A stretch of 64,000 nt of DNA from Lineus longissimus (lineage: Eukaryota; Nemertea; Pilidiophora; Heteronemertea; Lineidae), in NCBI RefSeq assembly GCF_910592395.1, contig NC_088308.1, positions 9,811,001-9,875,000 on the forward strand. The letters are read 5' to 3'. The notes beneath the pieces were generated by a model, which worked only from the letters and a program-made list of their open reading frames with translations, was not told the DNA's origin and searched no databases. Both the position numbers and the translations under genes were made by a program. Below, one piece after another: positions 32,621 to 44,685 of this stretch (position 1 is its first letter; the number at the start of each line of letters is the position of its first letter).

Positions 32621-34189
32621 CTAGAGAGTAAGTGATTGCTCGCAATCACTGTTGATGCCTCCGCTAAGCATTGCAGCTGAGCCATGGTGTCTATCAAACG
32701 TGGGAAAATAGTATGGCAATGTAACTGTTCTTGACATAAAAGCATGATGGTGAATCTGATGGTGAACAATATTACAACAACTGCAGTTGTTGTAATATTG
32801 TTTTAGGGTGCAGTTAGAATAGACGCATAAGTGATAAATGGCTTAACAAAAGAATTAGGCCATGGCCATGATGAAACCTTTTTGCCAGCACACACTTTTT
32901 TTAATGGATAACATGTTCTTACTATGATGTAACTAAAGCCATTGCGGCCATACTGGTCATCCGATGACGCCGAGTTTCGAAAGCAACGTTCCCCCAGTAT
33001 GTACAAATGTACCATTCAAAAATGTAATCAATCTGCTCAATCGTTCTCCGTTAAATTAACAGACACCAAAATCAAGATGGCTGCCATGGCGGCCATACTG
33101 GTCATCCGATGACGCCGAGTTTCGAAAGCAACGTTCCCCCAGTATGTACAAATGTACCATCCAAAAATGTAATCAATCTGCTCAATCGTTCTTCGTTAAA
33201 TTGACGGACACCAATATCAAGATGGCTGCCATGGCGGCCATACTGGTCATCCGATGACGCCGAGTTTCGAAAGCAACGTTCCCCCAGTATGTACAAATGT
33301 ACCATCAAAAAATGTAATCAATCTGCTCAATCGTTCTCCGTTTAATTGACGGACACCAAAATCAAGATGGCTGCCATGGCGGCCATACTGGTAATCCGAT
33401 GACACCAAGTTTCGAAAGCAACGTTCCCCCAGTATGTACAAATGTACCATCCAAAAATGCAATCAATCTGCTCAATCGTTCTCCGTTTAATTGACGGACA
33501 CCAAAATCAAGATGGCTGCCATGGCGGCCATACTGGTAATCCGATGACACCAAGTTTCGAAAGCAACGTTCCCCCAGTATGTACAAATGTACCATCCAAA
33601 AATGCAATCAATCTGCTCAATCGTTCTCCGCTTAATTGACGGACACCAAAATCAAGATGGCTGCCATGGCGGCCATACTGGTAATCCGATGACACCAAGT
33701 TTCGAAAGCAACGTTCCCCCAGTATGTACAAATGTACCACCCAAAAATGTAATCAATCTGCTCAATGGTTCTCTGTTAAATTAACGGACACCAAAATCAA
33801 GATGGCTGCCATGGCGGCCATACTGGTCATCCGATGACGCCGAGTTTCGAAAGCAACGTTCCCCCAGTATGTACAAATGTACCATCCAAAAATGTAATCA
33901 ATCTGTTCAATCGTTCTCCGTTAAATTAACGGACACCAAAATCAAGATGGCTGCCATGGCGGTCATACTTGTCATCCGATGACGCCGAGTTTCGAAAGCA
34001 ACGTTCCCCCAGTATGTACAAATGTACCATCCAAAAATGTAATCAATCTGCTCAATCGTTCTCCGTTAAATTAACGGACACCAAAAGTTTGGTCGGGACG
34101 CACCGACGTACGGACGTACGGACGTACGGACGTACGGACGTACGGAAAACCCGAAAACATAATGCCTCCGCTTTCCCTAAAGCGGAGGA
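32621..34189 (+). mobile_element. Pearl/HINE-like non-autonomous Helentron with tandem core repeats
   Basis: Compared with block A, 1569 bases are inserted, with ATAA on both sides (32617-32620 and 34190-34193). The order is: a left hairpin (AGTGATTGC / GCAATCACT at 32631-32650), a unique leader, eight 145-bp units (32946-about 34087), an ACGG-type microsatellite (cggacgta repeats, 34105-34145), and a terminal hairpin (CCTCCGCTTT / AAAGCGGAGG at 34165-34188). This arrangement matches the pearl/HINE elements known from bivalves and echinoderms. No Rep-helicase is encoded. The family assignment is structural. Confidence 0.68.
32946..34087. repeat. Minisatellite: 145-bp unit, about 7.9 copies
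   Basis: The word ggccatac (last copy ggtcatac) recurs at 32946, 33091, 33236, 33381, 33526, 33671, 33816 and 33961, exactly 145 bases apart each time. Units share the gccgagtttcgaaagcaacg block (or accaag variants). Units 4-6 share the accaag variant, indicating local unit amplification. The period is not a multiple of three, so ORFs crossing it are chance. Confidence 0.97.
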
Positions 34190-35398
34190 ATAAAAACTAA
34201 TATAAAACCAGGCTAAAACTCAAGAATTTGCTGAATCAGTTCTCATGCATCATGCGCTGGTTTAGTCTCAAATGCCTCTCAATTGGTTCTCCGCTGAAGG
34301 CAGGCTTTCTTACAAAGTTGTCTCCTCTTTGCTGAGCAACAGCAGCTATTACAGGTAGAGCAAACATGACTGCTGGTTTTATTCTGATATTTGACCTCAG
34401 CACAGTCTTAAGTCCTAAGACTTAAAACCGACCATGTACATTTGGTAGTGCATTTTACAAATCTTTTAGCTCTCTGTTCAGATTAAAACTTCCAAAGTTT
34501 TATCAGAGTTTTCAAACTTGTCTTAAATCTGTCTAAAGACAGTTTCAAGACAGTTTTAACCAAAAACATGTTGGGAGGTCAAATACCAGTTTTAGCCTAA
34601 AACTTTCTTAAAACCGGTTTTAAAATCTGGTTAAACCCAATACTTGACCTCATCCATTCCTACATATTTGAAAATATAATCAGGAGAAGCAGATAATGTA
34701 GAAAGAGAAATTTATTTAATAAACGAGAGCGAAATCGAAATAGGTGACGTAGCCTCCATCTAATTTATTCGGATGGTGATAGACACATGAATCAAAACTA
34801 CATGTCCCTTGCACGTTGTTTAGTGTATCATACACTGCTGATAACATAGAGCACGTTGGTTCTTCATCTGGAACAATTTGCTTGCTAAAACATATAATGG
34901 CTAATTATAGTGTATTCAAAATTATATGGATTTCTTGAAGCTATATGTGACTACAGTAGGTGGTCCAAACATACAATATACTCTCAACTCGGCTGTATAA
35001 GACCAGGTCATATATTTCTTGCCCGCCCATGTAGGATTACCCAAAATCACGATTCCAACCAATGAAGTCTGACGAGAATTTGTATAGGCCTAACACCTCT
35101 AACCTGGATGAGTATCCTTGTGAATAAACATCATAAATGTGGTATTGGGCGGTATTATCAACCTGGTCTTAATTATAGAGCCGAGTTGAGAGTATATACC
35201 AATTTTTTTACCTTATTTTTGATTAAGTCGCCTTTTTGTCCAGTACGAATCGTGAATGTATTATGGATAAAAATGTCAGTGACATAGCATGTGCTTCTTG
35301 GAGAAAACCAATTCAATACAATGAACGATGTTTGATTTCTGCTGTATGTAGTGATACAGTGATACAGTGATATACAAGCCAATGACAAAACTATCTCT

Positions 35399-36527
35399 CT
35401 ATTCCGCTTTGCTTTTTTTTCTCCCAAGATCCACGGGTCTACCGACATAGGAATGGTAGTAAAAGTTTGAAAATAACACAGTCATGATAAGTGCATACAG
35501 AATGGAATAGATGCAGAAACTATGGTTGAGATACCCGTAGACGCCGAAACAAGATCCGATCAAGAACTGGGCTATTTGAAGTTGGGTGACTTGTTTTTTC
35601 CATTGAGGTGGGTCGTCAGGACACATGGCGGCCATCCCGTAATAGATGTAGAGACAGATATGGACAAAGCTGTTCATGCTGAGGTAGAAAGCTATTGCCG
35701 GCCACGGGGTGTAGGCGGCAGCAAAGTTACTCAGCATTACCATGGAACTGTGATGAAACACGTGTAGGAAGGAGATCTGGCGTTGTTTATGTCTAAGCAC
35801 CATGAAGACAGTGTCCATCAGTTCTAAGTTCTTCGTAAAGTAGTACAGGTAGTACACTTTTCCCAAGCCCTCTGCGGGTTTCATATCGTAGATTGACGGA
35901 CTTTTGATGAAACCGAAATAGACAAATCCGAGGAAGGTGCAGATGCTTACAAAACAGCAGATGAAGTTGTACACAACTAGTACCTGAAGAGTCGAGAAGG
36001 GAAATGTTGAGGAAACTTCGCCTAAAGAATAGATACTGGACTGGAGGCATTGTTGTCTCTCCTGACACCGCAAGGGTGGAGCTAAAATGGTGGCCACAAC
36101 CGATTCGATAGCTGAGGTCTTGGCAAAATACCATGCCTCTCCCGCGACCCGAGCGTTGTTCTGTGAGACAACCAATACTGACAATGAGGTATCTAAAGTA
36201 TTTATCAAATTACTTAGGCCCGAGTCGACACACGGCATCAAATAACTAGCAAGATCAGAAATTCGAACGGGATGGGGTGAGATGCATTTAAGACGCTGTT
36301 CAGCTATTGCACCTTCTTTGATCCCCTAAACGAATACTACTCCTACCGAATACTGCCTATTAATGATTACCCCGACTTACCGGTCTGACGAATACTGGCT
36401 TGGTCATGGCCTGCCACAGAGGCGACATCAGCACCAGAAACATGTAGGCACAGAACGTTTTAAAGGACGGCAAACCAACCACTGTATTGAGGAAGATGGT
36501 TAACGTAATGGTGTTATTCTCAGCCAT
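35399..36527 (-). CDS. Fatty-acid elongase (ELOVL/ELO family), copy B, two exons
   Basis: Same structure as copy A: exon 1 36527-36381 (49 codons), exon 2 35983-35399 (194 codons plus stop), donor GTAAGT, phase 0. The protein of 243 residues differs from copy A at roughly a dozen positions, such as VLRHKQRQ for VIRHRQRQ and SNFAAAYTPW for SNFSAAYTPW. The HVFHH box, KNLELMDTVF, MNSFVHICLYIYYG and terminal KSKAE are kept. Open frames and mostly conservative differences suggest both copies are functional. Confidence 0.92.
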
Positions 36528-37023
36528 TCTGACTGCAAGTGTTTCTCTGAAAATATCAAATGTGCAGATGGGATTTTAAAGGCCTCCGCTTGCTCAAAAA
36601 GTTTGAAAAAGTAGCCTCAAACTTTAATATTTAGTTGTGTAAATGCGCACTGACTATAAATATTAACAATGCCGTTGTGTAGACGTACATGTACGCATAT
36701 ACATCGGGTGGATAAAAACGCGCCGAAATTCAAGGGTTAATGACTACAAAGATATCCAGTCTATGGCAACAACTTGAGAATTAGATTTATTGCAAAATAA
36801 AAATGATGTGTAAAAAAATGCAGTGTCGAATACCTCATCAATACTCTCTTTAAGACCAAATGTAACGCACAAATTCAGAGCGCTGTATCTCAAAAGGCGC
36901 CTAGCCAATCCTAATGACATTTCATGTATTTCATAATTCGCACTTTCCAAGTGCGTTTGTGAGTTCGAAATCCGGCTCGGTATGACCCGTGCCAGCGGTT
37001 GTCTGAATTATTAAAAGGGCCGG

Positions 37024-37174
37024 TTACAAGCGATTAGGTGACTATCGCCCGAATAAGTGACCCAGTGGCAACTCGTGTGTACCCCCTTGGAAAGGAGATC
37101 ACTTCATCGGTTGATTCTGTGTCACTTATTCGATTGGGTCACTGAATCGGGCGATGTCACCTAATCAGTTGTAA
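37024..37174. mobile_element. 151-bp fold-back MITE, block B
   Basis: Orthologous to 27693-27843, same length and ends, with a few substitutions. Confidence 0.8.
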
Positions 37175-37835
37175 TATATTCAAATGTACATTTTCAACAG
37201 AACACAATTGGTATCAATCTACATTTCAATATCAATCTATACATGTAGCTATCGAATTGACCACCACATTTTCCCCGCCTGTGGTGCCAACGTACCAAAT
37301 TACATTTATGAATGTGCATGGTTGATCTTACCACAAACTTGCGGTAAAAACCCCCAACTCGGAAAGAAAAGGAAATTGATTCAATCTACAAGTAAGATAT
37401 CGTTCGCTTGAGGCACTGCGCAGATCGAGTAATCTGCATTACTTACCTGGTATATACTAGTTATGAAACCGTAGCACTGAGTGTGTATACTCGTATTCGA
37501 GGTTTTAGAGCCGTGAGTAAGTTATGTCTGCCACATATCATTGTATTGTGTAGTACATCATCAAAAAATCAATCTTTCCATGGCAATTGGATGTGCGTGC
37601 CAGGAGGGGAAGACCAGGTGTTCTATCCTCAGGGTTAGGTAATATTTCAGAAACATTATGGCTGCTACGCTGTGGCCTGTCACTGTAAACATTGTCTCGT
37701 TTTTTACTAGAAAATTGGTCAACTGACATGACTTAATCCGGCTAGGTGATCCACGCCGGAATTTTAAACAGAACACGAGAAGTTAAATTTTCTCATGGGG
37801 TGAAAATGTAAAATGAAGCGGGAAATTGACAGATC

Positions 37836-38656
37836 CTTACCAGTATGCTGCGCGAGCAGTCCTCAAAATTGTCAGAATTATCTGAAACGACACGCAGAAC
37901 AACCTGACTATTTCATGCAATTACTCGCAATACCATTATCTGTTCTATACGTTTTGAACTCTCTCTTTCTGATCGCGCGTAATCAATGCGGATGAAAAAA
38001 TCGATGATTCTGGTGTGTTTACAGCCTAGTATCTCAACATCTCGAGACATGTAGCAGCGAGTTATGCAATGCCAGCTCAGATTCATGTGACTCAGTTAGT
38101 TATCAAATTCACACATCTTCATATTATATGCATCTCACAGTCTATGAATGTCGTAAAATCTCTGATTAAATTAGCATGGCCATATTGAAAGGGTTAGTAG
38201 TTTATGTATAAAACAACACTCGCCAATAAGAATCATACCATAACCTTAGACCAGAAGTATATTAGCATAAAGTTGCATCTCCAAATCGCCGCTGCATATC
38301 AAAAACCGCTGAAAATGGTGTACGATTTTCAGATTTTCTGACATTGTAAAAATTGCCTGTTACATAATGAAGAGACAGTATTAGCTGGCCAACTGGATAT
38401 ACCATTCTCTGCTGAAAACCGCATTCAACTATCTTATTCTATCCCTGTGATATTTAAAAAACCTGTGGACATTTACTTTCTGATAGGACTATACGTGTAG
38501 CCATAGAAACAGGTTCTTCCGACCGTAAAATTGAAGTTTCAACTACATTGTATTGGCAGTATATGGCGATAAATACTTTAGTACTTCTAACATGTATGTC
38601 GAGTCCATTTTTCACATTATTTCTAAAATGGGGAGACTCGGTTGACATTGCTGTGT
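37836..38656. other. 821-base segment present only in block B
   Basis: In block A gacagatc joins directly to gatggtct (near 28500). Block B has 821 extra bases here, with TC at both junctions. No TIR, TSD or ORF is recognised, so a microhomology deletion in block A is more likely than an insertion in B. Confidence 0.6.
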
Positions 38657-39307
38657 TCGATGGTCTATGGATGCTCTCACGCAAAGTCTTCCCGGGGCCT
38701 ACTCAATTTTTACCATCAAATCTATCACATAGAATTTTACTGCAAGATTTATGAAAAGTATTTGAGGGAGGTACTTTTGCGGGAGGTGAACATATGCGAC
38801 AGGTATTGTACCGGCCGCATATTTCTTCTTTATGTCTCCTCCCGGCCCACGTACCATGCATGCATTTGGTCAAGAGTGACCGCATGTGGAACCAGTACAT
38901 ACAAGGCATACCCCACTGTTGTGTTTCATGCTAGATTAATGGTATGTCTATGTGCATTTTCTTACCTTATTTTAGCGAGCCAACAAATTATCTTTTCGTG
39001 ATGCCGCCCCAACTCCGTCGCAAGCTAACGCCAAGAGTGAGCCCATTCTACAACGGTGTTTACCTCAGTACACATGCAAACCCATGCATGCAAATGTTAG
39101 CGGTAATATATTGAAAATGTTACAAAAGCTTTCCCGTGGATCGAGTTCACCGCACGAATATTTCACTTCATCACTATGGTAAATATTCAATAGTCTATTC
39201 AGCACAACCCATTCAGCCGCACATCATTATTAATTTTATCGATTTAATTTTAAGGTCCAACATGTATGCTGCATGTGGCCATCTATACATGTATACTGAA
39301 CACTTAA

Positions 39308-39526
39308 AGGGGATATTCAGTCAGGCGAGTGCACATCAGACAAGCCTATGAAGAAAAACCAAATCGTTGCTTTATCTTGTGACAAACCATGCTAAACCGT
39401 TGTACAAAAGGTATATGGATTTACTTTGGCAAAAGGTCGGGATGCGTGCAACAGGGTCCAATTTGAGCGACACCCCTAGGGCCCTCTAATTTTAAGAGAA
39501 GGAAGATGGACGACTCCATATCCCCT
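39308..39526. mobile_element. 219-bp TTAA MITE, block B
   Basis: TTAA at 39304-39307 and 39527-39530. Same element as 31053-31271. Confidence 0.8.
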
Positions 39527-40664
39527 TTAAGTATTTTGAAACGTCCAACACTCTGTCTCTAACTATCTTGAATGTTTATGATGCACCACAAACGAGCGAT
39601 TTCCGTCGCTGCGACATCAAATCACGATCGCATGCGACAATATTTCGTTACCTTGCCGTTTTCATTGTAGGTGTCTGTGACAGAAATCAGTCATCGCTGG
39701 AACCTGGCCGAATACCAAACAGATGTGATTCTTATTGTAGCTCATTGAGAGTAGCAATATACACGGATCGCTTGTTTGCGGTGAAAAATGGGAGCCTCAT
39801 GCGATAAATACATCTTGATTCCCGGTGGAGTCATTTGCGGGAAACTCTGTGACTGGTCTAGCGATCATGATTAATCGCAGGTTACTCATTTGCGGAGCGC
39901 ACAAGCCGGTTCCATATGCATCGAGGACAGCGTTTCAGAGGCGTTGGACTAATTCCGATAAAGGCCCAAGAGCAATGTAAAATCTTACTGGGAGGGGCTG
40001 TGCCATTATGAGTCGCCATTTGGGTATCTGATGAATTAAAATTCTACCTGTCCACTTCGGAACAATAGCTGGAAACAAGGTTAGCAGTGAGTGGGCGTCC
40101 GTGCCATTAGCATGTCAAAGTCTTGTGGTGTCCAATAAATAATGCAGGATTGAATAGAAAATAACTGTTCAAAGTAATGAAATACAACTATGTATTAAAG
40201 TCCAACATGATCATTTATAATCTAAAACGACGAAATAATTTTGGCAAATAATTCAATTCCCAAATGGCGCCTCATAAGCCCCTCCCTTTTTAAAATTTCT
40301 GGATCCGCCATTGTACATAATATCACTGGTCGACCGTTGTTAAATCGGGCAGCTAAAATGTAGAGGCAGCACAATTCAAGGCAATGGTGCATCCAGATAT
40401 TTTGGAAGGAGATCAGAATCTTGGAAACGTAGGGAGATAAACAGTTCGGGTCGTCGGACTCCGCTGCAAAATTTGAGGGGCTTGTCCTTTTGCCCTTGGT
40501 CCTGACTGCATCCCCTTCCGTGTACAAAATCGTACATCCGCCCCTGATGTAGCCTTGCCAATGATTTGCACATCAAGATTTAGTTGGAGGGATTTTTTTT
40601 GCGCCTCTCTTTCTTGAAAAATCTTTCTCAATAACCATAAGGTTGCCTATACACCGCTCAGACA

Positions 40665-40750
40665 CTGACACAAAATAGCGATGGTCTTTATATTCCGAAC
40701 ATCGAACCCAAGACCTCGCGATTATGAGTCCGGCCTATAGCCTAGTATAA
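40665..40750 (-). repeat. Decayed tRNA-Met-like sequence (SINE head?)
   Basis: The minus strand reads GGACTCATAATCGCGAGGTC, then GGGTTCGATGT: an elongator tRNA-Met-like anticodon loop CTCATAA followed by a B-box-like TpsiC arm. The anticodon stem has two mismatches and the acceptor stem is not found. It is therefore a SINE head or tRNA pseudogene. Confidence 0.45.
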
Positions 40751-40934
40751 ACAATATGGCAACAGCTGTTGATACAGAACTGGTACAATACAGTAGCAGT
40801 CCTATTAATGTCTCGTTGACCCTTGATTTCGCACTCCTCTCTAAACAATTTGTTAAGTGACTCGAAACAGGACAAATTAAGAATTAAAAAAAAATTGCGA
40901 TTGTTTCTTTATTCGTTGCATCATAACAAGCAGA

Positions 40935-41340
40935 AGTCCATCATGGATTTATGACGGGGATTAATTATCAACGCTTCATCCATGGGCCCATCCATGGATC
41001 TTTGATGGAGAATCTCCATCAAAGACCCATGTTGGTTCCATCCATGGATCGATGATGGAGAATCTCCATCATACATGTATATACATGGATTGAACCACAT
41101 ACAGTCCGATCTACAATCATGGGTCCATCACTGATCCATGGATGGAATTCGTCATAGAATTCTGGAAGGGCCATCGAAGAACTTATGTAAGAATTGGGGG
41201 GATATTAGAATTATATTAGAATCAGTGGATTTGCCATTGACCAACGTAGAATCTATGGGATACGTATATGTAAAACATGGTTTGATGATAACCATCAAAG
41301 ATCCATCGATGGACCCATCAATGATCCATGGATGGATACT
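40935..41340. repeat. Cluster of ATCCATGGAT words and hairpins
   Basis: Repeated atccatggat/tccatcatg words surround two perfect hairpins sharing the core GATGGAGAATCTCCATC: 40999-41025 (13-base arms) and 41052-41072 (10-base arms). The first 100 and last 60 bases are roughly inverted relative to each other. It is probably a fold-back element with no coding content. Confidence 0.6.
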
Positions 41341-41507
41341 TTTGCCTGAGAGGGAATAGCATGAATATGCATTGGGACATTATACAGTGTGATGACCATT
41401 GACAATGACCACGGGACATGTTATTACATGACTTGATGTCATCACGGCGCCTCGTCTGGCACGAATGTGATGTAATGATTCATGAATTTTCGTGAAAGAT
41501 GAAATAG

Positions 41508-42475
41508 TTACGGATCTTTACTTTTTAATGGTTTAGTCCTTTCCCGGTGTTGTGTAAGGTAGGCAGCGTAGTAGAAGTTAGAAAAAAGGATCATCATACT
41601 TAGTGGATAGAATATTGAGTATACGCAGAATTTATGGAACTGGTAACCATAAAGTGTGAATACTAGTATAATCATAAACTGGGCGATTTGCAGCTGGGTT
41701 AAAGCCTTTTTCCACTGAGGTGGGTTGTCGGGTTGCAGGGCTGTCAAGCCGTAGTAAAAGTAGAGGACAATGTGAACGAAACTGTTCATGCCGAGGTAAG
41801 GTGCGATTGCGGGCCACGGAGTGACTGTGGCTGCATAGTTACTCAGCATGACCATTGAGCTGTGATGGAAGACGTGAAGGAATGAGATCTGTCGCCGCTT
41901 GTGTCTTAAAACCATGAAGACTGTGTCCATTAGTTCGATGTTCTTGGTGAGGTAGTAAAGGTAGTAAACGGAACTCAGACCCTCAACGTACTTCATGTAG
42001 TACAGTGATGGACTCTTGACGATGCCGTAATAGATGAAGCCAAGGAACGTGCAGCAACTCAGGAAACTACAGATGAAGTTGTATGCGACAAGCACCTGCA
42101 AGTACAACAAGAAAACAGAATTTACCAAGTCAACTCGTTGGCTAATCATGTCGTCACGGACCTTAACTAACCTCAAATGCCAGATATGCATTAACATTAG
42201 TGACCAGAAAATCATTGCTACTGTGCTCTGCCGCATTTTCGTCGTCTTCTTCGGAATCGTGTCAAACTATACACGTGTATATATCTGCGGGTTGACTAAG
42301 GACGATTTTACATGTACATATACGGTACCGTGGCCGTACTTACAGGTCGCATATCAAGGGGCTTGGTTATTCTCTGCCAAAGCAGCGATAGGAATATCAT
42401 CATCATGTAGAAGCAGAACGTGATGAAAGATGGCATGCCCATCACGATCTCAAAGAAAACCCAGATCGTGATCAT
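41508..42475 (-). CDS. Fatty-acid elongase (ELOVL/ELO family), third gene, two exons
   Basis: Exon 1 is 42475-42344 (44 codons, MITIWVFFEIVMGMPSF start, donor GTAAGT, phase 0). Exon 2 is 42095-41508 (195 codons plus stop). The 239-residue protein shares the intron position and all ELO blocks with the two upstream copies: KNIELMDTVFMV, HVFHHSSM, MNSFVHIVLYFYYG and TQLQIAQF. It is clearly more diverged (for example FYYAAYLTQHRER near the end). The C terminus KSKDP again fits KXKXX ER retrieval. The three genes lie head-to-tail on the minus strand, showing tandem expansion. Substrate is unknown. Confidence 0.92.
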
Positions 42476-43870
42476 TTTCTTTGATTATCTGAAAATAAGA
42501 GTCTATTATAGTCAAAGCTCAATTGCTCGAGGACCAGCCGCAGTCGCAAAATCATATGCGGCTGATTTAGGCGGCTCACAGTCGTGTCCTTGACCTCGGG
42601 TTTTTGTCGCAACAACTATTTCAGTGTGTTTTTCATTTCTTTTCGTCGTACTTCTGCCAAATTTGCCCGCTCTTTGTAGAAGCGCAATCAACGGTATTCG
42701 ACACTTTACTTTTTCCTTGGGTTATGATTCAACACTTACATGTGTGCGAGGTGGTGTGAGATTTTAATGTACCACTGCATATTCGAGTTAGTTATATCGT
42801 ACAAGCGTTGTGGTCATGGGCGAGCGATCTCAGCTAAACATAGAAACCCGAGAGGTCAGTCTCCCCCGAAAGGGATCACGACACTTAATTTTATTTCAGT
42901 CATGCTGTGTTCCGTCTTAATAAAGATTTGCTATAAAAAGTGGATCGTCTTCAAAACTCTCTTCTGAAACACTGCTCATCAGTAGTTCGATACTGCAAAA
43001 TCAGCCAGGAGCCCTCGCGACGCCTTGGCTTGCATAGAATTACAAGTAGGTCGATAGCCTCAGCTGCCTTATTGATATCCTTCAAATTCACGAGCAGAGC
43101 TCGTCCTTTCTACAGTGACGATTCTATAAAATCACAGGTATGACTGGTTCTACTCACGTGCGTTCTCGATTAGATGGTCCTTTCTCAAATTTTCCAGAAT
43201 TTATCGAGCCAGCTATGAATCTTAACCTACATGTATAAGTACCCCGTCCACGACCATATCGGTCTACAGCCGTCTGATGCCGGGACTGGATCGTCCTCTT
43301 TACTTTGTGGCATACATAAATGTGTTTGGGTTGATGAATGATCTAGAGGTCAGGGTCGAGTGATTATTATTACCACAATCTCGCTTATATCCCCGGGCGT
43401 ATATCAACAATAGCAGAATATGTTGTTTTGACATGTCTGCATTTTGATAGTCTGTAGATAGTACATGGTAATAGAGTGAATCAGTTCTACATGTCGGTTA
43501 AATTTCCATGATCCCAATCGTGTAATCTGCGTGTCCGTCTCCTGGGCGCAGACTCATGGCAGACATGTGTAACTGTATGATCATCCCTTTACCTACATTC
43601 TCCAACACGTATCACTATCATGAATATACATCACAAAGCAGGGTGCTGCCATCTTTCCGATATAACTATTGGGGATTCCCAGATGTAACTTCCGGAGGTG
43701 ATCCCGTCATTTGCTGCATTGTCCGCTTTCAGTCATAAATTTGGTAGTAAGCTTATATATTATTGGTAGGTCTGCCCTTTTACCCATGAGTTGGTGATCC
43801 ATGATACCGTGACTCTTTGATTTAGTTCGAATCACAAAATCTATTATGGGTGTGCGCGCCATGTTAGTAT
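42476..43870. other. Intergenic stretch without recognised gene
   Basis: This is upstream of the third ELOVL gene, so its promoter should lie near 42480-42700, but no TATA or other clear element is seen. Remaining ORFs are short and featureless. Confidence 0.45.
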
Positions 43871-44410
43871 TTATTGGGGGTTGGTTCAATACCTGGCACT
43901 GGGAGGCTGGCACTGGTACTGGCACTGGCACTGGCACTGACCCAAGGATGCATTCCAAAAAGGTCTGCAGTCCACTGAAGTTCATACGCCAGTGAAATGA
44001 GACTGCTGTCAGTCATCATCATGGGCCTTGCAATCATTGTCTTCGGTATAGTCTCTCTAGTCCAATCTATGCCTTGACCTACATGTACTTACTGCATAGT
44101 GTAGCCCATGTGTAGGCCTGTAATTGACATGATAGAATATAAGTTAGTGCAGCAGACTAGGGCTGATAAGCATTAGGTGTAGGCTGCAGCCCACTGGCTG
44201 TGATGAGGCTGTGATATATATTTTTTTATCTTTTGTTTTTTAAACTTTTGAATTGATTTAACTCAATGCTGACAATCAGATTTACATTTGTGAGATCTAT
44301 TTGTGACCCTGAAAACTGTATTTGTATTTTCTGGCAAAGAAATATGTCTGCAGTACCAGTGCCAGTGCCAGTGTGCCAGTGCCAGGTATTTAACCAACCC
44401 GTTTATTGGT
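43871..44410. mobile_element. Inverted-repeat element with CACTGG microsatellite arms
   Basis: The left arm (43871-43940) reads ttattgggggttggttcaat, then acctggcactggg and repeated GGCACT. The right arm (44350-44410) is its inverse, with GCCAGT repeats, gccaggtatt and aaccaacccgtttattgg. Arms of about 65 bases flank 410 bases of non-coding DNA. The family and target duplication are unresolved. Confidence 0.55.
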
Positions 44411-44685
44411 GTATTGAAAAAGAAAGTATGGCTAGTGGTACACTACATGTAGGCCGCGCGGCAATGAAGCCCGGGGCTGGAAGGTAAAGAGTTAGTCGTA
44501 TAAATGTAGGCCTACCTATAGCACCCTGAACCACTGCACTGGGTTTTCGACTGCTTACGAGGTCTACTAATTGTGTGCACATTCTCCACAGCAGCGATAA
44601 TATTCAAGTATATTCTAGGAGTATGACAGCCTCATCACCCTACTATCACCGCGCAAGGAGGACGTTCTAACAAAGTACGACCATA

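Larger units (their letters stand above)
32506..40353. repeat. Segmental duplication block B (ELOVL)
   Basis: Homologous to 24624-31953. It begins inside the MITE that is complete at 24590-25208 and ends at cgggcagc 40353. It differs by an inserted tandem-repeat element (32621-34189), an extra segment (37836-38656), an extra piece near 39720-39890, and absence of the TTAA transposon. Confidence 0.93.

Noticed and set aside
32803-33784. Overlapping ORFs across the 145-bp repeats
   Set aside because: The repeat period is not divisible by three and the ORFs occur on both strands, so they are by-products of the minisatellite.
32946-34087. CRISPR array
   Set aside because: The units are 145 bp, fully repeated with no unique spacers, in a eukaryotic genome.
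40665-40750. Functional tRNA-Met gene
   Set aside because: The anticodon stem is mismatched and the acceptor stem is missing; it is only tRNA-like.
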